Shown: piece after piece, positions 1 through 9,423 of the stretch
Layout of the letters: every line of letters begins with the position of its first letter
How positions within the stretch are numbered: the stretch's first letter is position 1
DNA from: Thermotomaculum hydrothermale
GTDB taxonomy: Bacteria > Acidobacteriota > Holophagae > Thermotomaculales > Thermotomaculaceae
NCBI RefSeq assembly: GCF_016592575.1
Contig: NZ_AP017470.1
Location: 1,553,501 to 1,617,500 of the forward strand
Direction: 5' to 3'
Length of the DNA: 64,000 nt
Translations under genes and position numbers: made by a program
The notes under the pieces: model-generated
What the model was told of the DNA's origin: nothing
The model's input: only the letters and a program-made list of their open reading frames with translations
The model's database searches: none

Positions 1-351
1 CAGCCCCATAAGGGTAATGGTAATAAAATTAAAAACCTTAGGGATTAGAACAATCCCCATAATTAAAGTGATTAAAAAGTTTAAAAGAAAGGTAAAATTA
101 CGCAATTTTTTATAAGATTGCCTGTTTTTCACAAGTGCTGTTGAGGCTGTCATAAGCATAATAATTGGCGCTTCAACTATTAAAGCAAAAGAAAACGCAA
201 TTCCGTATGCAGCAAGGTTATATTTAGCATCACTTAACCTTGCAATTACAGCTGTAGTGTATGGCCCCTCAAAAGACATCATAAGCCATGTCAGGGCAAT
301 TGGGAACCAGAATTTGAATATATACTTTAAAGTCAACTCACCTTTTTTCAT
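1..351 (-). CDS. Partial multi-pass membrane protein, MATE/flippase-like N-terminus
   Basis: An open frame runs from an ATG at 351 to the window edge, giving 117 N-terminal residues with no stop; the rest lies outside the window. The start MKKGELTLKYIFKFWFPIAL is followed by long hydrophobic stretches (about residues 10-25, 45-70 and 85-115), which look like membrane helices of a transporter. The FWFPIALTW and EGPYTTAVIARL segments resemble the first helices of MATE/polysaccharide-flippase-fold exporters, but I cannot name a family securely. Upstream bases are AT-rich with no strong ribosome binding site. It is transcribed away from the next gene, so 352-560 is a divergent intergenic region. 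Substrate unknown. Confidence 0.6.
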   Translation of the reverse strand, partial: MKKGELTLKYIFKFWFPIALTWLMMSFEGPYTTAVIARLSDAKYNLAAYGIAFSFALIVEAPIIMLMTASTALVKNRQSYKKLRNFTFLLNFLITLIMGIVLIPKVFNFITITLMGL

Positions 352-471
352 CAAAATCAAATTAACATATCAATTTCAATAAAGAAACAAAAAATATAAA
401 ACCCGTATAAACAAATTTCTAATATTCCCTATTACTTTCTTTTGCTTTTATTTCTAACCAGATAATAGTTC

Positions 472-500
472 TTGACTTAATTCTTTTTTTATCCAATAAT
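472..500 (+). promoter_or_regulatory. Sigma-70-type promoter for the 561 gene leader
   Basis: TTGACT at 472-477 and AATAAT at 495-500 are separated by exactly 17 bases, a good housekeeping promoter. Transcription would start near 507, giving a leader of about 55 nt before the ATG at 561. The leader contains two hairpins, described separately. Confidence 0.5.
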
Positions 501-506
501 TTAAAA

Positions 507-555
507 AGGTAGAAATACCTCCTTGCAATCTGGCAGGTTTTACCTGCCCTTTTTT
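507..555 (+). terminator. Leader hairpin plus intrinsic terminator (attenuator-like)
   Basis: A small hairpin AGGTA-gaaa-TACCT (507-520) is followed by a strong one, GGCAGGT-ttt-ACCTGCC (532-548), and then C and six T (549-555). The second is a textbook intrinsic terminator on the plus strand, yet it ends five bases before the ATG of the next gene and just downstream of a good promoter. ACCT at 517-520 can also pair with AGGT at 535-538, so an alternative fold could prevent termination. Either this is an attenuator for the 561 gene or it is a roughly 50-nt independent RNA. Confidence 0.55.
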
Positions 556-560
556 ATTGG

Positions 561-2330
561 ATGGTTAATATGGAACTATTTGAAAGCCTGTCTCAGATTG
601 AGCAATCCTACTTAAAAGTTTTAAATCAAATGAGAAGACAGGATTTTTCCGACAAAGAGTTAGGTTTCGTCCTTAATGTAGCAAGGTTTACTTCATCCCC
701 TATTTTGCTTGCCTTTATTATGGCCTGTCCAAAGTGGTACAACAGGCCTGAGATAAAAGAAGTGCTTTCCCACCACGAGTTGATACCATCAGGTTTAAAA
801 AATTACTTTAGAAAGGTTTTAAGTGTTATTGACCTTTTCAAACAGGCGGGGCAATCTCAAAACCAAGAGGAGAAAGAAAAATTACTCTTAAGAGCAAAAC
901 TGATAATTGATCATCTAATGGATATAGACAAAGAATTTCTCAAAAAATACCTTACAAAATCATTAACTGAAAAGGGTTGCCCAGAGACAGACGAAGCTTT
1001 TCTAAAAAAGGTTCAAGAGGTCTACGAAAACTACTTCCAGAAAGAAGAATCGCTCTCAATAGATGAAAAAACTATAGAAGAGAAAATTATAAAGGCAAAA
1101 ACCTCTACGGACTCTAAAGAGTTGATGGCTCTTGCTTTAGATCCTGATAGAAGGGTATGGGAAACAGCTATATCTAACAGATACCTTGAGGAAAAAGAGA
1201 TAATTGAAGTTTTAAATAAAACTGATAAATCTGAAGTAATTACCTATATTTTCAACACTCCAAGGTGGTTTTTCAAAGAATCGGTGAGGAAAGCTATTGA
1301 AAATCATAGTGCAACTCCTGAAGCTGTTAAATTTTCTATAAGGAAGAGTGAACATGTGTTAACACTGTTTGAAAAACTTTCAAAACTAAAGAGAAATATT
1401 TCAGAAAGGGATAAAACAATAGAATTAATTGTTGATGAACTAAAAACCTGCTCTGAGCTTGAACTTCAATACATTACCGTTGGTGTTAAGAGAAGATGGC
1501 CTAACTTGCTCAACATTATAAAGATTGTTTACAACTTTATGGATAAAAAGGGGTTGTTTGAGAGAGAGACAATTGAAAAAGAAATTGAATTAAGCCAGAA
1601 ACTTGAAGAATCAGATATATTTAAACTTATCCAGAGAGCAGCCTTTTCTAATGACCCGAAAGAATTGGAAATGCTAATAAACTATAATGATTTAAATGTA
1701 TTTAGGAATGCCCTTGCAAATCCCAACTTAAAAAGAGAAAACTTAATCCCTTTTATTCATTCTTTTAATACAAGAAAGCTTTTAATTCTTGCTAATTCAC
1801 CGAAATGGAATAAAGACATAAAAGTTATCTCAACAATGCTACATAACAAAAACCTCCCTGAACAATATGGGCTAAAGTTTGTAAAGGAATTAACAGATTT
1901 AAAAGACTTGCTTGATGTTTTAAGAGATAAAAAGATTGCCTCTATTGAAATCAAAAATGTTGCATACTCTACCCTTTTGAAAAAATTTAATGAAATGTCC
2001 AACTATGAAAAGGCAAAGTTTATTATTGATACAAACGGAGAAATTTTTAGAGAGCTGTGGAGTGTTATATTTAACGATGAAAAACTGCTCGAAACTCTTC
2101 TTACAGAATTTAAGCCAGGAGAAGATGTTGTGGCAAGAATAGTACACTCAAGGCTTACTCCTGTATCTATTCTAAAATTAATTATAGAAAAAGGAATTCA
2201 TTTAGACAATATAGCAGTGGTAATTGAATTTTTCTCAAACCCCAAAACTGGCTTATCCTTGCAGGAGCAATTATTAAATAAAATAAGCCCTGAAATAAAA
2301 GAACAATTAAAAAAGAGAAATTTGATTTAA
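561..2330 (+). CDS. Hypothetical alpha-helical repeat protein (589 aa)
   Basis: I do not recognise a named family. There is no signal peptide and no membrane segment, so it is probably cytoplasmic. The sequence is helical and shows a recurring unit: PKWYNRPEIKEVLSHHELIP near residue 57, PRWFFKESVRKAIENHSATP near 233, and a similar PKWNKDIKVI unit near 415. Related ALDPDRRVW and ALANPNLKR segments lie between. This looks like a HEAT-like or leucine-rich-repeat-variant solenoid, which usually binds other proteins. The ATG at 561 has no clear Shine-Dalgarno sequence; a second ATG lies at 570. The terminator-like hairpin immediately upstream suggests conditional expression. Its 3' end overlaps the convergent sensor kinase by four bases. 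Confidence 0.75.
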   Translation: MVNMELFESLSQIEQSYLKVLNQMRRQDFSDKELGFVLNVARFTSSPILLAFIMACPKWYNRPEIKEVLSHHELIPSGLKNYFRKVLSVIDLFKQAGQSQNQEEKEKLLLRAKLIIDHLMDIDKEFLKKYLTKSLTEKGCPETDEAFLKKVQEVYENYFQKEESLSIDEKTIEEKIIKAKTSTDSKELMALALDPDRRVWETAISNRYLEEKEIIEVLNKTDKSEVITYIFNTPRWFFKESVRKAIENHSATPEAVKFSIRKSEHVLTLFEKLSKLKRNISERDKTIELIVDELKTCSELELQYITVGVKRRWPNLLNIIKIVYNFMDKKGLFERETIEKEIELSQKLEESDIFKLIQRAAFSNDPKELEMLINYNDLNVFRNALANPNLKRENLIPFIHSFNTRKLLILANSPKWNKDIKVISTMLHNKNLPEQYGLKFVKELTDLKDLLDVLRDKKIASIEIKNVAYSTLLKKFNEMSNYEKAKFIIDTNGEIFRELWSVIFNDEKLLETLLTEFKPGEDVVARIVHSRLTPVSILKLIIEKGIHLDNIAVVIEFFSNPKTGLSLQEQLLNKISPEIKEQLKKRNLI

Positions 2331-5300
2331 TCACTCAAACTTTCAAAAATTACTCTTTTAAAATCTTCAAGCAGATAAGGTTTAGGCAGAACATTTACAA
2401 AACCCAGCTTTTTAAACTGAGACATGGCAGCTGAATGTGCATAACCGCTTGAGACAACAACCTTTACATCAGGGTCAATTTTCTTTAACTCTTTTAATGT
2501 TTCCTCTCCACCCATCCCACCAACAACTGTTAAATCAACAAAAACAATATCAAACCTTTCACCTCTATTAAGTGCATCTTTATACTCTTTTACAGCGTCT
2601 TCTCCATTGGCAACACATACTATGTTGCAATTTAAAGCATATGCAAAATCCTCGGCAACATCCCTTACATCTTCTTCATCATCCATAAAAAGTATGTTCA
2701 AGCTTGAAAAATCAAAATCCTCTATAGTCTCTTTCCCACCTTTTTTGAGAACACTATGGGGAACATCTTTCTCTTCAATTTTTACAATTTTTGGTTTAGG
2801 TTTTTCCTCTAACCCTTCTTTTACAGGCAAATAAATATGAAAAATTGCTCCACCTGATGGATTATTTTCAGCGGTTATATATCCTTCATGTTTTGAAATT
2901 ACAGAATATGCAACTGCAAGACCCAGCCCTGTACCGTATTTTTTGGTTGTAAAGTAAGGCTCAAAAATTCTTTCAAGAATCTCATGGGGAATACCTGGGC
3001 CATTATCTTCAATCGTTATATGAATATATTTTAGATATTTCTCTTTTAATGGCAATGAAGCATACTTTTTTTTATCGTAGAAAAAGTTTTCTGCTTTTAT
3101 TGTAATTGTTCCTTTGTTTTTTAAAACATCCCTTGCATTGGTAAAAATATTATTAAAAACCTGTTCCAGCTGAGTGGGATCTGCTTCAATTGGATACAGA
3201 TCAGGAGCAATTTCAAAAATTGTCTTTATTGAACTGCCTGCAAGGAAAAGATTTGCCATATTTTTCAGAAATTCTCCCACATTTTCAATTTTCTTTTTTA
3301 TTGGTGCTCCTCCTTTGGCAAAAGTCAAAAGCCTTTGAGCCAATCCTGTTGCCTTCTTTAAAGAAATTTGTGCCCTTTCAAGAATAGGTTTTAAATCATC
3401 AGACGCCTTAATCAAAGCTAATTCAATATTACCCTGCAAAACTTGTAGTAAATTGTTAAAATCGTGTGCAATACCAGCAGCAAGGGTAGCCAGTGATTCA
3501 AGTTTCTTCTGTTTTACAATTTCTCTTTTGTAAATCTCATGTTCGGTAATATCACTTATTACTACAATACCCCCTAAAATTTTTTGATTAATCCTGACAG
3601 GAGAGCCTGAAACAGCGACAAAAAGCTCATCTCCATTATCTTTATAAAGAAAAAGCTTATCATTCTGATAACCTTCAATAATTTCTTTAAAACTCAGGGA
3701 AACTTTCTTAATTTCCCTTGTGCCTAATTCATCCTCAAAATAAAAAGAAAGCACCTCGTTGCAATTCAGGCCTACAAGATCCTTCTCTTTCTGGTTAAAC
3801 AATTTTTCCGCAGCCTTGTTCACTATACTTACTCTTCCCTTTTCGTCAAGGACAACAACTCCTTCCGCAATGCTTCGTAAAGTTGCGGCAAGCTTTTCTT
3901 TTTCCTGTTTTAGCCCTTCCTGGTAAACCTTTCTTGGGGTTATATCAATGGCAGTACCTAATGCTAATTTTCTATTTTTTATCTCTATGTGATCAGCAAC
4001 AAATTCAATCCATCTCACTTTGCCGTCTTTTCTTACAATCCTGAACTCGTATGATTGCGGGACTTCGTCTCCTTCTAACCTCTTTAATCCCCTTTCTTTC
4101 ACAAGCATCTGTTCTTCCGGGTGAACAACCTCCCAGAAATGCATTTTTAACATCTCTTCTTCTGAATAGCCTAATATCTGACATGTTGCTGGATTCACAT
4201 ATTCAAAATACTCGCTATAAAGGAAAACAGCAGCTTTGGTATTTTCTGCAAAAGCCCTGAACTTCTCTTCACTTTCCTTTAATTTTTCCTGCAATTTTAC
4301 CTCTTCGTCTATATCATGCACAAGGGCAATAAAATATTTTTCACCCTTTAAAACCACCACACTTAATCTGACAAATATCCAGAATGACCTTCCATCTTTG
4401 GATTTTGCAATCCAACGAAAGCTGGTTAACCCATTTTTTAATGCTTCCTCTAAATAATTTTTAAACAGGTTTTTTGAAAATGTTTCATCACTTAAATCCA
4501 TAACATTCATATTTTTTAATTTTTCTTCTGAATATTTAAACATTTCAACAAAGCTTTCATTTACCTGGAGGATATTCCCCCCTGAATCCATTAAAACAAA
4601 CCCATCAGGCATCGATTTTAATAGTATGCTTAACTCCTCATTAACCTCGCTTAATTCATCCTCCCTGCTTTTTATTGCATTTACCATCTTTTCTATCTCA
4701 TTTAGAAGTTTTCCAAATTCTCTAAATTTCACATCTCGACCAATAGCATCATACTCATACTTACCCTTTTCAACCTCCTCAATAGCATCACTTAATATTT
4801 CAAATGGAACTAATATATAATTTTTAATTAAATACCTGCTTCCTATTAACATAATGATTGTAAGCACAACAATCAAACATAGCATTAGCAATATATAAGA
4901 ATTGACAAAACTCTTTAACCTTTCTTTAGAATAAAGAATCTCCACAGCACCTATTTTTTTATTATTAAAAAAAACAGGCTTAATAATTTTTTTACTCAAT
5001 TCTGCGGGAATTGCCTCTTTAGAATATGGAGAAACCCAGGAAATAACAGTTTTACCAGCATCATCAAAAACACTAACTGCATACACATCTTTGTTTTCTG
5101 CAAAAACCTGAGTATATCTCCCTACTGCGTCAAAATCATAACTCCAAAGGGGATATGCAATTACATTTGCAAAAGATTCAGCATAACTGTTAATCTCCTT
5201 TAAAAATGTTTTATTCTTTTGAAAATATGAAACCCCCATAAAAAGAAAACCGCTTATGGTAAAAGCAACAAGTATTTGAACAAGGTAGGCTACTGAAAAT

Positions 5301-5335
5301 TTATTGAGAATAGAAGGGACTTTGCTCTTTTTCAT
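2327..5335 (-). CDS. Membrane hybrid sensor histidine kinase with PAS domains and receiver
   Basis: The 1002-aa protein has an N-terminal membrane helix (about 12-32), a periplasmic sensor, a second helix (about 148-168) and a HAMP-like linker. Three PAS domains follow (about 240-350, 360-470 and 480-605). The HisKA motif LAAGIAHDFNNLL supplies the phosphorylated His near 635. The HATPase part has ENDxG-type EDNGPGIP and GTGLGLAVAY. A C-terminal receiver (about 875-1000) has acidic DDEED, the phospho-Asp in FVDLTV and a KPY lysine. I chose ATG at 5335 because the GTG at 5341 falls inside the GAGGTGAG ribosome binding site. The ligand and output partner are not shown; it stands alone and faces the 561 gene. 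Confidence 0.9.
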   Translation of the reverse strand: MKKSKVPSILNKFSVAYLVQILVAFTISGFLFMGVSYFQKNKTFLKEINSYAESFANVIAYPLWSYDFDAVGRYTQVFAENKDVYAVSVFDDAGKTVISWVSPYSKEAIPAELSKKIIKPVFFNNKKIGAVEILYSKERLKSFVNSYILLMLCLIVVLTIIMLIGSRYLIKNYILVPFEILSDAIEEVEKGKYEYDAIGRDVKFREFGKLLNEIEKMVNAIKSREDELSEVNEELSILLKSMPDGFVLMDSGGNILQVNESFVEMFKYSEEKLKNMNVMDLSDETFSKNLFKNYLEEALKNGLTSFRWIAKSKDGRSFWIFVRLSVVVLKGEKYFIALVHDIDEEVKLQEKLKESEEKFRAFAENTKAAVFLYSEYFEYVNPATCQILGYSEEEMLKMHFWEVVHPEEQMLVKERGLKRLEGDEVPQSYEFRIVRKDGKVRWIEFVADHIEIKNRKLALGTAIDITPRKVYQEGLKQEKEKLAATLRSIAEGVVVLDEKGRVSIVNKAAEKLFNQKEKDLVGLNCNEVLSFYFEDELGTREIKKVSLSFKEIIEGYQNDKLFLYKDNGDELFVAVSGSPVRINQKILGGIVVISDITEHEIYKREIVKQKKLESLATLAAGIAHDFNNLLQVLQGNIELALIKASDDLKPILERAQISLKKATGLAQRLLTFAKGGAPIKKKIENVGEFLKNMANLFLAGSSIKTIFEIAPDLYPIEADPTQLEQVFNNIFTNARDVLKNKGTITIKAENFFYDKKKYASLPLKEKYLKYIHITIEDNGPGIPHEILERIFEPYFTTKKYGTGLGLAVAYSVISKHEGYITAENNPSGGAIFHIYLPVKEGLEEKPKPKIVKIEEKDVPHSVLKKGGKETIEDFDFSSLNILFMDDEEDVRDVAEDFAYALNCNIVCVANGEDAVKEYKDALNRGERFDIVFVDLTVVGGMGGEETLKELKKIDPDVKVVVSSGYAHSAAMSQFKKLGFVNVLPKPYLLEDFKRVIFESLSD

Positions 5336-5483
5336 TCTCACCTCTTAGTAATTAAATAATACTATCTATTTATTTTTTTTCAACATTCAAATAACACAAG
5401 AACTCTACCCATTGTGGCAAATTGCAAAAAGCTCTTTATTATGCTAATCTTTTTTAAGAGATGATAGCAACGGAGGGAGTAAT

Positions 5484-5930
5484 ATGGCTGTAAAATTATT
5501 TGAGGAAGGATTATCACTGCTTGCAAAAAAGGATTATAAAAAAGCTATGGAAAAATTTAATAAAACTGTTGAACAAACAGATAATCTTCAACTTGTAGCA
5601 AAATGCAAAAGTTTTATTAACTTATGTAAAGAAAAAATTAAAGAAACAGAAAAAAAGAATGAAGAGATCGATTACGGATACGCTGTTTACCTTATAAACA
5701 ACGGGAAATTTGAAGAAAGCAAGGAGATACTTGAAGAAACATTTAAAAAGAAAAAAGATAAAACCGATACCTATTATTATCTTTACGCAATAGCAGAAGC
5801 AGGAAGCAACAATCATGTAAATGCCAAAAAATATTTACAAAAAGCAATAAGTCACAATCCATCTATTATTCATTTAGCCCTAAAAGAACCTTTATTAAAA
5901 GACATTGCGGTAAAAATAGCGGAGAAATAA
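5484..5930 (+). CDS. Small TPR-like protein (148 aa)
   Basis: Cytoplasmic, no signal peptide. Residues 1-50 (GLSLLAKKDYKKAMEKFNKT) and 65-135 (YAVYLINNGKFEESKEILEE, then YAIAEAGSNNHVNAKKYLQK) show the small-residue and aromatic spacing of tetratricopeptide repeats, two to three units. Such proteins act as protein-interaction scaffolds. The ATG follows a good GGAGGGAG ribosome binding site. The stop is one base before the glmU start, so it leads an operon TPR-glmU-DUF4388-TonB-like. Its precise partner is unknown. Confidence 0.75.
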   Translation: MAVKLFEEGLSLLAKKDYKKAMEKFNKTVEQTDNLQLVAKCKSFINLCKEKIKETEKKNEEIDYGYAVYLINNGKFEESKEILEETFKKKKDKTDTYYYLYAIAEAGSNNHVNAKKYLQKAISHNPSIIHLALKEPLLKDIAVKIAEK

Positions 5931-5931
5931 A

Positions 5932-7308
5932 ATGACAATTAAATGGCTTATTCTTGCCGCAGGAGAAGGGAAGAGGATGAAATCCTCAATCCCCAAGGTT
6001 TTCCATAAAGTAGCAGGGATTCCTATACTTTTTAGAATATTAAGAATAGGGGAAAGCTTAAGAATTAAAACAGGAGTGGTTTTAGGCAAAAATATTAACA
6101 AAGCAAAAGAATTTTTACAAAACATTCCTGTGGAGCTATTTGAACAAAAGGAGAGATTGGGAACTGCCCACGCAGTAATGTGCGCTTCTGAATTTTACTC
6201 TAATCCAGAAGGGTACACTTTAATTACTCCAGGGGATATACCGCTTTTAGAAAAAGAGGATATAGAAAACTTTATAACATTCACTTTGGAAAGGGATACC
6301 GATGCTTCCATTCTGGCGTTTTATACTAAAAACCCTGCAGGATACGGAAGGGTTTTTGAAAAAGACGGAGAGTTTTTCAACATAATTGAAGAAAAAGACG
6401 CAAATGAAGAAGAGAAGAAAAACAATCTGGTAAATTCAGGAATCTACCTCTTTAAAAATTCCCTTTTAACTCAATATTTAAAAGAGATATCAAACAATAA
6501 TGCGCAGGGGGAATACTATTTAACAGATTTACCTGCAATACTTAAACATAAAAACTATTCGGTTGTGGTTTACAAAACAGAAAAGGAAGAAAATTTTTAC
6601 GGTGTAAACGATAGAAAACAATTAGCAGATGCTGACAGAATAGCTATACACAGAAATATAGAAAAGCATTTGGCAAACGGTGTAACAATTTATCAACCTG
6701 AAACTGTAAGGATAGAGGATAATGTTGAAATAGGAAATGACACAATAATCTACCCGGGAGTAATTGTTGAACAGGGAAGTAAAATTGGTAAAAACTGTGT
6801 TTTAAAATCTGGTTGTGTAATTATTGAAAGTTTAATAGGGAACAATACTACAATTCTTGAATACTCTCATTTAGAAGGAGCTAAAATCTCCTCTAACTGT
6901 TCAATTGGACCTTTTGCAAGGCTGAGGCCTGGAACAGAAATTGAGACCAATGTTAAGGTTGGAAACTTTGTGGAAACAAAAAAAGCAATACTTAAAAATG
7001 GAGTAAAAGCTTCTCATCTTTCATACCTGGGAGATTGTGAAATAGGAGAAAACACAAATATAGGAGCAGGAACAATTACCTGCAACTACGACGGTGAGAA
7101 AAAACACAAAACAATTATAGGAAAAAATTGCTTCATAGGAAGCGATACTCAACTTGTTGCCCCGGTGAAAATAGGAGATTTTTCATACATAGGTGCTGGC
7201 TCAACAATAACAAACAATGTCCCTGAGTGTAGTCTTGCTTTATCAAGGGCAAAACAAAAGGTAATAGAAGGCTGGCCTAAAAAAAAGGGTAAAAAATGCC
7301 ACAATTAA
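5932..7308 (+). CDS. glmU: Bifunctional UDP-GlcNAc pyrophosphorylase / GlcN-1-P acetyltransferase
   Basis: GlmU acetylates glucosamine-1-phosphate and then uridylylates it to UDP-GlcNAc, the precursor of peptidoglycan and lipopolysaccharide. The N-terminal nucleotidyltransferase shows LILAAGEGKRMKSSIPKVFH, and the UTP/metal-binding region includes GTAHAV and TPGDIPLL. The C-terminal half (from about 250) is a left-handed beta-helix of hexapeptide repeats with the acetyltransferase signatures RLRPGTEI, KVGNFVETK, SHLSYLGD and GAGTITCNYDG. At 458 aa it is full length for the family. It is translationally linked to the next gene, whose ATG lies inside the glmU 3' end (13-base overlap). Confidence 0.97.
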   Translation: MTIKWLILAAGEGKRMKSSIPKVFHKVAGIPILFRILRIGESLRIKTGVVLGKNINKAKEFLQNIPVELFEQKERLGTAHAVMCASEFYSNPEGYTLITPGDIPLLEKEDIENFITFTLERDTDASILAFYTKNPAGYGRVFEKDGEFFNIIEEKDANEEEKKNNLVNSGIYLFKNSLLTQYLKEISNNNAQGEYYLTDLPAILKHKNYSVVVYKTEKEENFYGVNDRKQLADADRIAIHRNIEKHLANGVTIYQPETVRIEDNVEIGNDTIIYPGVIVEQGSKIGKNCVLKSGCVIIESLIGNNTTILEYSHLEGAKISSNCSIGPFARLRPGTEIETNVKVGNFVETKKAILKNGVKASHLSYLGDCEIGENTNIGAGTITCNYDGEKKHKTIIGKNCFIGSDTQLVAPVKIGDFSYIGAGSTITNNVPECSLALSRAKQKVIEGWPKKKGKKCHN

Positions 7309-8390
7309 AAGGCTCTTTAGAATTAATGGGAATTGCTGATGCAATGCAATTCCTGTCTGTAAGTGGCGACACAGGTGTTTTAAAAATTACAAATTATAAA
7401 GAAACCAAAAAGGTTTATTTTAAAAATGGAAAAATTATAGCAACTGCTTCAGAAAACCCAAACGAATACCTGGGACAATTCCTAATAAGTTATGGAATAA
7501 TTACAGAAAAGGGGTTAAAAGAAGCCATAGATGCACAAAAAGAAAAAAAAATGATGTTAGGCAAGATGCTTGTTGAAGAAGGAATTGTTAGCGAAGAAAA
7601 AATGAAAGCCTTTATTAAAACAAAAATAGAAGAAACCATATACAGTGCTTTTACATGGGAAGAAGGGGAATACGAGTTTGTCCCTGGAGAAACTATTGAA
7701 CTTGATATGCTGGAGGTAGAGGTAGATCCTAACGCAGTTATCTTAGAAGCAGCCAGAAGGGTTGACGAATGGGAGAGGATAAGAAAGGTAATTCCTTCAA
7801 GAGATTACATTCCAGTTATTATCTTTGACAAAGTTGTTGACTCTTTACCTCTTTCTCCCAACCATGCCAAACTTTTGAGAGCCATAAACGGGAAAAAAAG
7901 TGTTGAAAATATTGCAATGGAATTCCGCTCTCCTGAATTTTATGTGTTTAAAAACCTTTTTGATTGCTACCAGAATGGTTATATAAAGTTTAAAAAACCA
8001 GGCGAAATAGACCTTTCGCTCGCCAAAAAAAGCATTAGAAACAAAGTTTTTAAATTAATAGAACAGGGTTCATTTTTAGAAGCATTTACACTTATTGAAG
8101 TACTATCCTTTAAATACAGAGACCCCAAGCTTGCAAACGATTTAAACAAAGTACTCCAGAAAAAGGTTGAGGAAATTGTGGGAGACGGAAGCAAAATACC
8201 AAAATTAACAAAAACAATTAATGAAATTGCTGCAATGACTTTTTCACCTGAAGAGGGATTTTTAATTTCAAGGATTAATGGAAGCTGGGACATAAACTCA
8301 ATTATTAAAATTTCTCCAATAAAGGAAAACAAAGCAAGAACAATATTTGCTGAACTTTATCAAAAAGGTATAATTAAGTTTGATGGATAA
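7296..8390 (+). CDS. DUF4388-domain protein
   Basis: The N-terminal 100 residues match the DUF4388 (PATAN-type) pattern: GSLELMGIADAMQFLSVSGD, then TGVLKI, VYFKNGKIIAT and GEYEFVPGE near 130. These domains occur in regulatory proteins of diderm bacteria, often with two-component and motility systems. The C-terminal part (about 185-364) looks like tandem winged-helix or repeated helical modules (INGKKSVENIAMEF near 195 and INGSWDINSIIKI near 325). It is cytoplasmic. The start overlaps glmU by 13 bases and the stop overlaps the next start, so translational coupling is likely. The exact role is unknown. Confidence 0.75.
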   Translation: MPQLKGSLELMGIADAMQFLSVSGDTGVLKITNYKETKKVYFKNGKIIATASENPNEYLGQFLISYGIITEKGLKEAIDAQKEKKMMLGKMLVEEGIVSEEKMKAFIKTKIEETIYSAFTWEEGEYEFVPGETIELDMLEVEVDPNAVILEAARRVDEWERIRKVIPSRDYIPVIIFDKVVDSLPLSPNHAKLLRAINGKKSVENIAMEFRSPEFYVFKNLFDCYQNGYIKFKKPGEIDLSLAKKSIRNKVFKLIEQGSFLEAFTLIEVLSFKYRDPKLANDLNKVLQKKVEEIVGDGSKIPKLTKTINEIAAMTFSPEEGFLISRINGSWDINSIIKISPIKENKARTIFAELYQKGIIKFDG

Positions 8391-9423
8391 GAAAGATGTT
8401 TTAAAGGATTTAGAGTTTGAAAATCCTGTTGAGATTAGAAATATAGAAGAACTACCTAAAAAAAACAGGAACTATATCTATGTGTTAATTATAGTTTTAC
8501 TTATAGCAGGGATAGCATTTTTAGGATACAGAGAATTTACCCGCCAGAATGAAATTAATAAATTAAAAAAGCAAATAGAAGTTTTAAATAAAAAATTGTC
8601 CCAGAAAGAAAATGAATTGGCAGAAATCTCACAAAAACTTGAAAATATTCAGTCTGTTTTCTCAAAAACAAGCAAAAACAAAAAAGAATTGCTAAAAAAC
8701 ATAACCAGACTTGAAAGCCAGGTAAAAGAACAAAAGAAAAAAGTTAAAAAATTATCAAAGAAAATAACCAGCCTCCAAAATGAATTAAAAAGGCTTGAAA
8801 ACAAAAATAAAAAATTAGAAACTGAAAAGAAAAAACTTGAGAAAATAGTTGAAGAGAAAGACAAAATGATTGCAAAAAAGGATAAAGAAATAAAAGAGAT
8901 TTCCAACAAACTTGAACAGCAATCAATAACCTTAAAAAACCTTAGAGAAACATTCTCAATGGAGTCAACTGCTTCAAAAAAACTCATTTCAGAGTTAATT
9001 TCTGAACAAAAGAAAAACCAAAAACTATTAAAAGAAAACCTTGAATTAAAAACTAAAATTGAAAAACTTAACAAAAAGATTTATAAACTTGAGACAGTAG
9101 AAGAAGGGGATCTGGTGCCCTCTTCAGAGATGCTCACCCTTGCCAAACCATTAATATCTATGCCTGCAAAAATAAAAACGAGGGGACTGTTTTCAAAGGT
9201 TAAAGGTTTTGCAGTTGTAAACGCACTAATAGACGAATATGGAAAAGTAAAAAATGCTTATTTTATTTCTTCAAATATCCCTGAAGACAAAGTGGACAGG
9301 GGAATTTTAATAAACAGGGTATTAACAACTGTGAAAAAGTGGAAATTCTCCCCACCCCTTTATAAGGGGAAAACAGCAGTTAAAACCTGGCAGCCTGTAA
9401 TTGTCCCTGTTGAAAGTGAATAA
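8383..9423 (+). CDS. Membrane-anchored coiled-coil protein with TonB-like C-terminus
   Basis: The 346-aa protein has a cytoplasmic tail of about 30 residues, one membrane helix (IYVLIIVLLIAGIAFLGYRE, about 31-50), a very long Lys/Glu-rich coiled coil (about 55-235) and a C-terminal domain (about 250-346). The C-terminal domain, with FAVVNALIDEYGKVKNAYFI and VKKWKFSPPLYKGK, is the pattern of TonB/TolA-type C-terminal domains. It therefore probably spans the periplasm and contacts an outer-membrane partner, though no ExbBD genes are adjacent. ATG 8383 overlaps the stop of the preceding gene. It converges with comF without a gap. Confidence 0.7.
   Translation: MDKKDVLKDLEFENPVEIRNIEELPKKNRNYIYVLIIVLLIAGIAFLGYREFTRQNEINKLKKQIEVLNKKLSQKENELAEISQKLENIQSVFSKTSKNKKELLKNITRLESQVKEQKKKVKKLSKKITSLQNELKRLENKNKKLETEKKKLEKIVEEKDKMIAKKDKEIKEISNKLEQQSITLKNLRETFSMESTASKKLISELISEQKKNQKLLKENLELKTKIEKLNKKIYKLETVEEGDLVPSSEMLTLAKPLISMPAKIKTRGLFSKVKGFAVVNALIDEYGKVKNAYFISSNIPEDKVDRGILINRVLTTVKKWKFSPPLYKGKTAVKTWQPVIVPVESE

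Noticed and set aside
1757..2147. Short minus-strand ORFs within the 561 gene
   Set aside because: They are antisense frames with no ribosome binding site and no recognisable content; a real gene on the other strand explains the region.
5422..5436. Possible sigma-54 promoter (TGGCAAATTGCA) before the TPR-glmU operon
   Set aside because: The GG-to-GC distance is too short (8 instead of about 12).
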